NCBI RefSeq assembly: GCF_014193845.1
Contig: NZ_JACHZX010000001.1
Span: 558,001-622,000, forward strand
Length of the DNA stretch: 64,000 nucleotides
Direction: 5' to 3'
Origin: Sphingomonas sp. BK345
GTDB lineage: Bacteria > Pseudomonadota > Alphaproteobacteria > Sphingomonadales > Sphingomonadaceae
The notes beneath the pieces were generated by a model that saw only the letters and a program-made list of their open reading frames with translations, was not told where the DNA came from and searched no databases. The first letter of the stretch is position 1. Each line of letters opens with the position of its first letter. The translations under genes were made by a program, and so were the position numbers. This document shows, in pieces, positions 59,079 to 64,000 of the stretch.

Positions 59079-60382
59079 GCGAGTCACCGCTCCGCGTCGT
59101 GCTGATCGACGACGACGATGGCCTGCGCACCGCGCTGGCCGACAGCTTCGCGATCGCCGGCATCGACGTCGAGCCGTATGGCGACGCGCGCGCAGCGCTG
59201 GCGCAGCTCGACGCCGATTTCCGCGGCATCGTCGTCAGCGACATCCGCATGCCCAGGATGGACGGCCATGCGCTGTTCGAGGAGGTGGCGGCGCGCGATC
59301 CCGAGCTGCCGGTGATCCTGATGACCGGCCACGGCGACATCGCGATGGCGGTGGCCGCGCTCAAGCAGGGCGCGTTCGACTTCATCGCCAAGCCCTTCGC
59401 CGCCGACCATCTGATCGCCAGCGCGCGCCGCGCGCTCGAGATGCGCCGGCTGGTGCTGGAGAACCGCCGGCTGCGCGTCGCCGCGGCCGAGGCCGAGACG
59501 CATTACCCGCTGATCGGCGACACGCCCGCGATGGTGCGGCTGCGCGACACGATCCGCCAGCTCGCCGACGTCGACGTCGACGTGCTGGTCGAGGGCGAGA
59601 CCGGCACGGGCAAGGAGCTGGTCGCGCTGCTGCTGCACCGCTGGAGTCACCGTCGCGCGCGCCAGTTCGTCGCCGTCGACTGCGCCGCTTTGCCCGACGC
59701 GGTGGCGGACGAGGCGCTGTTCGGCAGCCGCGCCCAGCCCGGCCGGGTCGCCGACGCCGACCGCGGCACGCTCTTCCTCGACGAGATCGACAGCATGTCG
59801 CCCGCGCTCCAGGGCAAGCTGCTGCGCGTGGTCGAGGAGCGCGAGCTGCCCCAGCCCGGCGGCGCGCCGCGCGTGGTCAACCTGCGCGTCGTCGCCGCGG
59901 CCAAGACCGATCTCGCCGCCGCGGTGGCCGAGGGACGGTTCCGCGCCGATCTGCTCTACCGGCTGGAGACGGTGCGGCTGCGCATCCCGCCGCTGCGCGA
60001 GCGCCGCGCCGACGTGCCGCTGCTGTTCGCCTATTTCCTCGGCGAGGCGGCGGAGCGGTTCGGGCGGGAGCGGCCCAACATCGACCCCGCGGTAGAGGCG
60101 CGGCTCGTCGCCGACGACTGGACCGGCAACGTCCGCGAGCTGCGCAACTATGCCACGCGCGTCGTGCTCGGGGTGGCGGAGGGGACGCCGAGCGCGGCCG
60201 ACCAGCTGCCGCTCGCCGAGCGCGTCGACCGTTTCGAGGCGGCGACGATCCGCGCCGCGCTCGACCGGGTGCGCGGCGACGTCGGCGCCGCCGCCGCCGA
60301 GCTTCAGCTCCCGCGCCGCAGCCTCTATGACAGACTACAGCGTCACGGCATCGAGCCGGCGGCGTTCCGCCAGCGCGAGTGA
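59075..60382 (+). CDS. dctD: DctD-like response regulator lacking the sigma-54 GAFTGA loop
   Basis: 435 residues. Receiver with Asp56 in VVSDIRMPRMDG and Lys106 in AKPF, linker, AAA+ domain with Walker A GETGTGKE (174-181) and Walker B GTLFLDEID (231-239), R finger region and a Fis-type helix-turn-helix (VGAAAAELQLPRRSLYDRLQRHGI). The L1 loop, normally LFG..(E)KGAFTGA.., here reads ALFGSRAQPGRVADADRG, about 9 residues shorter and without GAFTGA. Known family: without GAFTGA the protein cannot open sigma-54 polymerase, but may act on sigma-70 promoters (as R. capsulatus NtrC does). Cognate of the upstream kinase; likely regulates the divergent porin and MFS genes. Confidence 0.9.
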   Translation: MSESPLRVVLIDDDDGLRTALADSFAIAGIDVEPYGDARAALAQLDADFRGIVVSDIRMPRMDGHALFEEVAARDPELPVILMTGHGDIAMAVAALKQGAFDFIAKPFAADHLIASARRALEMRRLVLENRRLRVAAAEAETHYPLIGDTPAMVRLRDTIRQLADVDVDVLVEGETGTGKELVALLLHRWSHRRARQFVAVDCAALPDAVADEALFGSRAQPGRVADADRGTLFLDEIDSMSPALQGKLLRVVEERELPQPGGAPRVVNLRVVAAAKTDLAAAVAEGRFRADLLYRLETVRLRIPPLRERRADVPLLFAYFLGEAAERFGRERPNIDPAVEARLVADDWTGNVRELRNYATRVVLGVAEGTPSAADQLPLAERVDRFEAATIRAALDRVRGDVGAAAAELQLPRRSLYDRLQRHGIEPAAFRQRE

Positions 60383-60392
60383 TCCTGCCCCG

Positions 60393-61349
60393 ATGCGTCT
60401 CCTGTTCCTGTTCGCTTCCCTTCTCCCCGCCGCGCTGCTCGCCGCCGTTCCCGCCGCGGCCGAGCCGACATTGCTCGAGGTCGACCAACGGCTCGCCGCG
60501 ATCGCGTGGCGGCTGACGACGGCCAACGCGCCCTTGTGCCGCGACCAGCAGCCGGTGATCGGCGCCACCCTCCACGCCGCCGACCAATATCCCCCCGCGT
60601 TGCGTGCCGCCTTCGCCGCGCCGGTGGCGGTCGAGCTGGTGGTGCCGGCCGCCCCGGCGGCGACCGCGGGGGTGGCGGCCGATGACGGGCTGATCGCGAT
60701 CGACGGCACCGCGGTCGCGGCGCCGGCCGGCGGTGACTCGACGACGAGCGTGACTCGCGATGCGGCGCAAGCGCTGCTCGCGTCGCGCCCCCCGACCGCA
60801 CCGCTCGCGCTGACGCTCCGCCGTGCCGGCGCCGAGCGGTCGGTGACCGTGCAGCCGCGGGTGGGCTGCCGCGTCGAGTTCGAGGTGCTCGCGGGCAACA
60901 AGCTTGGTGCCTCGTCCGACGGTCGCGTGGTGCAGGTCGGCGGGAGATTGTTCGAGCTGTTCGGCGACGATCAGGTAGCGGTGGTGGTCGCGCACGAGCT
61001 GGCCCACGCCATCCTGCGCCACCGCGCGCGGCTGGAGGCGGCCGGCGTTAAGTGGGGGCTGTTCGCCGAACTGGGTCGCAACGGCCGGCTGTTCCGCCAG
61101 ACCGAGACCGAGGCCGATCTGCTCGGCGCCTATCTGCTCCGCAACGCGGGCTGGGACCCGCAGCTGGCGGTGCGCTTCTGGCGCGAGGAGGGCGGCAAGA
61201 TCGACGGCGGCTTCTTCCGCAGCCGCACCCACCCGTCCGCCAAGGCGCGCGCCGACGCGATCGCGACCGAGCTGGCGACGATGCCCGCGAACGCGCCGCT
61301 GCCCTATGCACCGCCGCTGCTGGCGAAGCGCGACGCGCCGCTGGGGTGA
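60393..61349 (+). CDS. M48-type metallopeptidase with a PDZ-like insert, exported
   Basis: 318 residues. Signal peptide (MRLLFLFASLLPAALLAAVPAAA), a PDZ-like region about 85-155 (GVAADDGLIAIDGTAVAA), then the zinc site HELAH at 201-205 and the third ligand Glu240 in ETEADLLGAYLL, the M48/peptidase family pattern. The first 60 residues contain a Cys (LCRDQQP) of unknown role. It starts 10 bases after the DctD-like gene and could be co-transcribed. Role perhaps in envelope quality control. Confidence 0.85.
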   Translation: MRLLFLFASLLPAALLAAVPAAAEPTLLEVDQRLAAIAWRLTTANAPLCRDQQPVIGATLHAADQYPPALRAAFAAPVAVELVVPAAPAATAGVAADDGLIAIDGTAVAAPAGGDSTTSVTRDAAQALLASRPPTAPLALTLRRAGAERSVTVQPRVGCRVEFEVLAGNKLGASSDGRVVQVGGRLFELFGDDQVAVVVAHELAHAILRHRARLEAAGVKWGLFAELGRNGRLFRQTETEADLLGAYLLRNAGWDPQLAVRFWREEGGKIDGGFFRSRTHPSAKARADAIATELATMPANAPLPYAPPLLAKRDAPLG

Positions 61350-61405
61350 GCGACGGAGGGCGGGCGGATGGCGCGACAGGTGAGGGGATGCGCCTCCTGC
61401 CTCTG

Positions 61406-61503
61406 CCGTCATCCCGGACTTGTTCCGGGATCCACTCGTCCGCGAGCGGAACGCCTTCCGAGTACGCGGACCGGTGGATTCCGGAACAGGTCCGGGATGA
61501 CGG
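61406..61503. repeat. Family B palindromic repeat
   Basis: 98 bases between convergent M48 and murA genes. Arms GCCGTCATCCCGGACTTGTT and AACAGGTCCGGGATGACGGC; inner GGGATCCACTCGTC and CCGGTGGATTCCGG. Clean copy, close to those at 8558 and 30613. Confidence 0.87.
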
Positions 61504-61569
61504 CGCGGGTTTGAGGATACGGGAGAAAGACTCAGAGAAAGCGCGCGAGGACGCGCGCCCGCCGCCTTA

Positions 61570-62853
61570 TCACCCCCCCGAGTCGCGCTCGATATCGGCC
61601 CCCACCGCCGACAGCTTCTCCTCGAGCCGCTCATAGCCGCGGTCGAGGTGGTAGACGCGCGCGACGCTGGTCTCGCCCTCCGCCACCAGCCCGGCGATGA
61701 TCAGGCTCATCGACGCGCGCAGGTCGGTCGCCATCACCGGCGCTCCGACCAGGCGATCGACCCCCTTCACCACCGCGGTGCGGCCGTGCACCTGGATGTC
61801 CGCCCCCATCCGCGCCAGCTCGGGCACGTGCATGTAGCGGTTCTCGAAGATCGTCTCGGTCAGCACGCTGGCGCCCTCGGCCTTGCACAGCATCGCCATG
61901 AACTGCGCCTGCATGTCGGTCGCGAAGCCCGGGTAAGGTGCGGTGGAGAGCGTCAGCGGCGCCAGCTTGCCCTCGCTCGTCACCACGATCGAGTCGCGCC
62001 GCTCCTCGATCCCCACGCCCGCCGCGCGCAGCGCGTCCAGCGTCGCGCCCATGTCGGCGGCGTTGACGTTGGCGAGCTCGACCGTGCCGCCGGTCACCGC
62101 CGCGGCACAGGCGTAGCTGCCTGCCTCGATCCGGTCGGGCATCACGCCATACGTGGCGCCGTGCAGCTCGGCGACGCCCTCGATCTCGAGCGTCTCGGTG
62201 CCGATCCCCTCGATACGCGCGCCCATCGCGACGAGGCAGCGGCACAGGTCGACGATCTCGGGCTCGCGCGCGGCGTTCTCGATGCGGCTGCTGCCCCGCG
62301 CGGTCACCGCCGCCATCAGAACGTTCTCGGTCGCGCCCACCGACACGATCGGGAAGGTGTAGCGCCCGCCCTCGAGGCGGCCGCCCGGCGCGGTGGCGGT
62401 GACATAGCCGGCCGACATCTCCAGCTCGGCGCCGATCGCCTGGAGCGCCTTGAGGTGCAGGTCGATCGGGCGATTGCCGATGGCGCAGCCGCCCGGCAGC
62501 GAGACCCGCGCCTGCCCCGCGCGCGCCAGGATCGGGCCGAGCACCAGGATCGAGGCGCGCATCTTGCGCACGATGTCATAGGGCGCCTCGGTCGAGCTGA
62601 GCTGGCCGGCGCGGATCGTCATCACGCGGCCGAAATCCTCCGGCCGGCTGCCCTCGATCGTGGTCGAGGCGCCGAGCTGGTTGAGCAGATGGCCGAAGCC
62701 GTCGACGTCGGCGAGCCGCGGCAGGTTGCGCAGCGTCAGCGGCTCGTCGGTGAGCAGGGCGCAGGGCATCAGCGTCAGCGCGGCGTTCTTGGCGCCGGAG
62801 ATGGGAAGACGACCGTTCAGGCGGTTACCGCCGCGGATAAGAATGCGATCCAT
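61570..62853 (-). CDS. murA: UDP-N-acetylglucosamine 1-carboxyvinyltransferase
   Basis: First committed step of peptidoglycan synthesis, transfer of enolpyruvate to UDP-GlcNAc. 427 residues, two inside-out alpha/beta domains. Lys22 in [10 protein letters not shown] and the fosfomycin-target Cys123 in [16 protein letters not shown] are both present, so it is expected to be fosfomycin-sensitive at the enzyme level. Substrate-binding [17 protein letters not shown] and the ending [18 protein letters not shown] complete the family picture. Divergent from the Crp/Fnr gene. Confidence 0.97.
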   Translation of the reverse strand: MDRILIRGGNRLNGRLPISGAKNAALTLMPCALLTDEPLTLRNLPRLADVDGFGHLLNQLGASTTIEGSRPEDFGRVMTIRAGQLSSTEAPYDIVRKMRASILVLGPILARAGQARVSLPGGCAIGNRPIDLHLKALQAIGAELEMSAGYVTATAPGGRLEGGRYTFPIVSVGATENVLMAAVTARGSSRIENAAREPEIVDLCRCLVAMGARIEGIGTETLEIEGVAELHGATYGVMPDRIEAGSYACAAAVTGGTVELANVNAADMGATLDALRAAGVGIEERRDSIVVTSEGKLAPLTLSTAPYPGFATDMQAQFMAMLCKAEGASVLTETIFENRYMHVPELARMGADIQVHGRTAVVKGVDRLVGAPVMATDLRASMSLIIAGLVAEGETSVARVYHLDRGYERLEEKLSAVGADIERDSGG

Positions 62854-62991
62854 CGCCCCGCTCTATCGAAGCCCCGCGCGGTCGCCAAGGATGAGCGAAC
62901 ATGGTGACCCCCGCGTGCGCTTGATCGGTTTTAATGCACGTTGGTCGATTGCCCGCGTAACGAACGCACAGATCAAGGGGATATCCACCGG

Positions 62992-63732
62992 GTGCCAGCG
63001 CGTAGCCTCGCCGACAGGATCGGCGACATGATAATCCTCACCGCGCCCGAGCGCGCGGCGCTAGACCAGCTGGGTGAGCGCGAGCGCACCGTCCGCAAGG
63101 GGATGACGCTGGTGCGGGAGAATGAACGCTCCACCGAGCTGTTCGCGCTGAAGAGCGGCATGCTGATCGCCTATGTTTTGCTGGACGACGGCAGCCGGCA
63201 GATCCTGCGCTTCATCTTCCCCGGCGACCTCACCGGCATGGCGGTGATCGCCTTTGGCAAGGCGCCGCACGCGCTCCTCGCGCTGGCGGACAGCGTGGTG
63301 GTGCCGATCGACCGCACGCAGGTAGCCGACATCGTCTTCCGCTTCCCCCGCGTCGCGCTGGCGCTCGCCGCGCTCGAGCAGGTCGAGCGCGCGACGCTGA
63401 CCGATCGTCTCGCCGGTTTGGGTCGGATGTCGGCGCGCGCGCGCGTCGCGGCGGTGCTGCTCGACCTGCGCGACCGCATCCGCCGCCAGGACGAGAACAC
63501 TGGCGACACCTTCGCGCTGGGGCTGACGCAGGAGGAGATCGGCGACGCCACCGGTCTCACCGCGGTGCACGTCAACCGCATGCTGCGCCAGCTCGAGGAG
63601 CAGGGACTGATCGCGCGCTCGGGCGGCCGGGTGACGCTGCTCGACGAAGCGCGGCTGATGCGCAGCGCCAACCACGTCGACCGGCTCGCCGCGGTCGACC
63701 TGAGCTGGTTGCCAGGGCCGAGCGGGGGGTAG
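62992..63732 (+). CDS. Crp/Fnr family transcriptional regulator
   Basis: 246 residues from GTG 62992, chosen because AAGGGGA lies about 10 bases upstream and the N terminus then fits the family; ATG 63028 gives 234 residues. A cyclic-nucleotide-binding-like domain (about 25-140: LVRENERSTELFALKSGMLIAYVLLDDGSRQILRFIFPGDLTGM) is followed by a Crp-type winged helix (LGLTQEEIGDATGLTAVHVNRMLRQLEEQGLI). No Cys set for an Fnr iron-sulfur cluster is seen, and no clear cAMP site. Members with this layout in sphingomonads are often stress or oxygen regulators. Target unknown. Confidence 0.92.
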   Translation: MPARSLADRIGDMIILTAPERAALDQLGERERTVRKGMTLVRENERSTELFALKSGMLIAYVLLDDGSRQILRFIFPGDLTGMAVIAFGKAPHALLALADSVVVPIDRTQVADIVFRFPRVALALAALEQVERATLTDRLAGLGRMSARARVAAVLLDLRDRIRRQDENTGDTFALGLTQEEIGDATGLTAVHVNRMLRQLEEQGLIARSGGRVTLLDEARLMRSANHVDRLAAVDLSWLPGPSGG

Positions 63733-63767
63733 CGCGGCGGCGGCGACGCTCGCTTGCCAGCTCTCTG

Positions 63768-63863
63768 CCGTCATCCTGAACTGGTTTCAGGATCCACTGT
63801 GCCGCGCGTTCAACGACCGTCGCGCTCGCAAAACAGTGGATGCTGACCCAAGTTCAGCATGAC
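63768..63863. repeat. Family B palindromic repeat
   Basis: 96 bases: GCCGTCATCCTGAACTGGTT at the left and AAGTTCAGCATGACG at the right, inner GGATCCACTGTG and CAGTGGATGCTG. It lies between the convergent Crp/Fnr gene and the partial gene at the right edge. Confidence 0.83.
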
Positions 63864-63911
63864 GTCAGCGAACGGAGCGAGGCCGTCTCGTCATAGTCCC
63901 CGCGCGTCGCG

Positions 63912-64000
63912 CTACCGCCGCACCCCGCTCGCCGCCAGCTCCGCGTCGATCGCCGCCACCAGCCGCGCCAGCCCCGCCTCGTCGCGCGCCTCGGCGCGCA
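63912..64000 (-). CDS. C-terminal end of a gene running in from the right edge
   Basis: An open frame read leftward from the window end ends at TAG 63912-63914. The 28 visible residues (RAEARDEAGLARLVAAIDAE, then LAASGVRR) are Ala/Arg/Glu-rich and helical, with high-GC codons typical of real genes here. Too short to name. Confidence 0.45.
   Translation of the reverse strand, partial: RAEARDEAGLARLVAAIDAELAASGVRR

Overview
The window is GC-rich alphaproteobacterial chromosome, most likely from a sphingomonad (Sphingomonas or a close relative). The strongest evidence is a sphingolipid gene set: serine palmitoyltransferase, its own acyl carrier protein and a CerR-like epimerase. Two large TonB-dependent receptors, a GapR-type DUF2312 protein, DUF1192 and DUF3297 proteins, and many copies of palindromic intergenic repeats agree with this. 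I saw no rRNA, tRNA, CRISPR array, prophage or plasmid origin. Most of the window is core chromosome. The accessory-looking parts are a low-GC patch near 2.65-3.89 kb and a decayed IS110-family element near 36.9-37.6 kb.

Layout. 1-2.5 kb: trehalase (cut by the left edge) and a fumarylacetoacetate hydrolase family enzyme. 2.7-3.7 kb: two unknown genes, convergent and overlapping, in a low-GC patch. 3.9-8.5 kb: hybrid sensor kinase, RhlE-like DEAD-box helicase, ruvA. 8.7-12.5 kb: TonB receptor and adenosine kinase. 12.6-16.1 kb: EI24-type membrane protein, small lipoprotein, and an ABC-2 exporter pair. 16.3-22.6 kb: Oar-like TonB receptor with a carboxypeptidase-regulatory domain, then a LytS-like kinase, a LytTR response regulator and TrhO in one tight run. 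22.8-30.6 kb: ABC-F ATPase, DUF3297, two Tyr/Arg/Asp-rich exported proteins, tadA, rpmB, a phytase-like esterase, a two-gene unknown operon, and obgE. 30.8-34.9 kb: Uma2-like nuclease, proB, cerR-like, acp, spt. 35-41.6 kb: a second hybrid kinase, the IS110 remnant, an S9 peptidase and an M28 peptidase. 41.6-50 kb: agmatine deiminase, exported amidohydrolase, GapR-like protein, PilZ protein, fadD-like ligase, 7TM diguanylate cyclase. 50-54 kb: clpA, DUF1192, quinone oxidoreductase. 54-61.3 kb: a dicarboxylate/2-oxoglutarate-type MFS permease and an alginate-export-type porin, divergent from DctB/DctD-like two-component genes and an M48 metallopeptidase. 61.5-64 kb: murA, a Crp/Fnr regulator, and the tail of one more gene.

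The clearest functional units are: (i) proB-cerR-acp-spt, where the three sphingolipid genes follow proB by overlap or short gaps; (ii) the Oar-like receptor, LytS/LytTR and TrhO block; (iii) the porin/MFS/DctB/DctD divergon, in which the DctD-like regulator has lost the GAFTGA loop needed to contact sigma-54; (iv) the ABC-2 exporter pair. Intergenic space is dominated by palindromic repeats, here called family A (about 140 bp, two-module inverted repeats with tips of the type CTCCCC/GGGGAG), family B (about 95 bp, GTCATCC...GGATGAC) and family C (TTCGTGCTGAGG type). The IS110 remnant sits inside a split family A copy.
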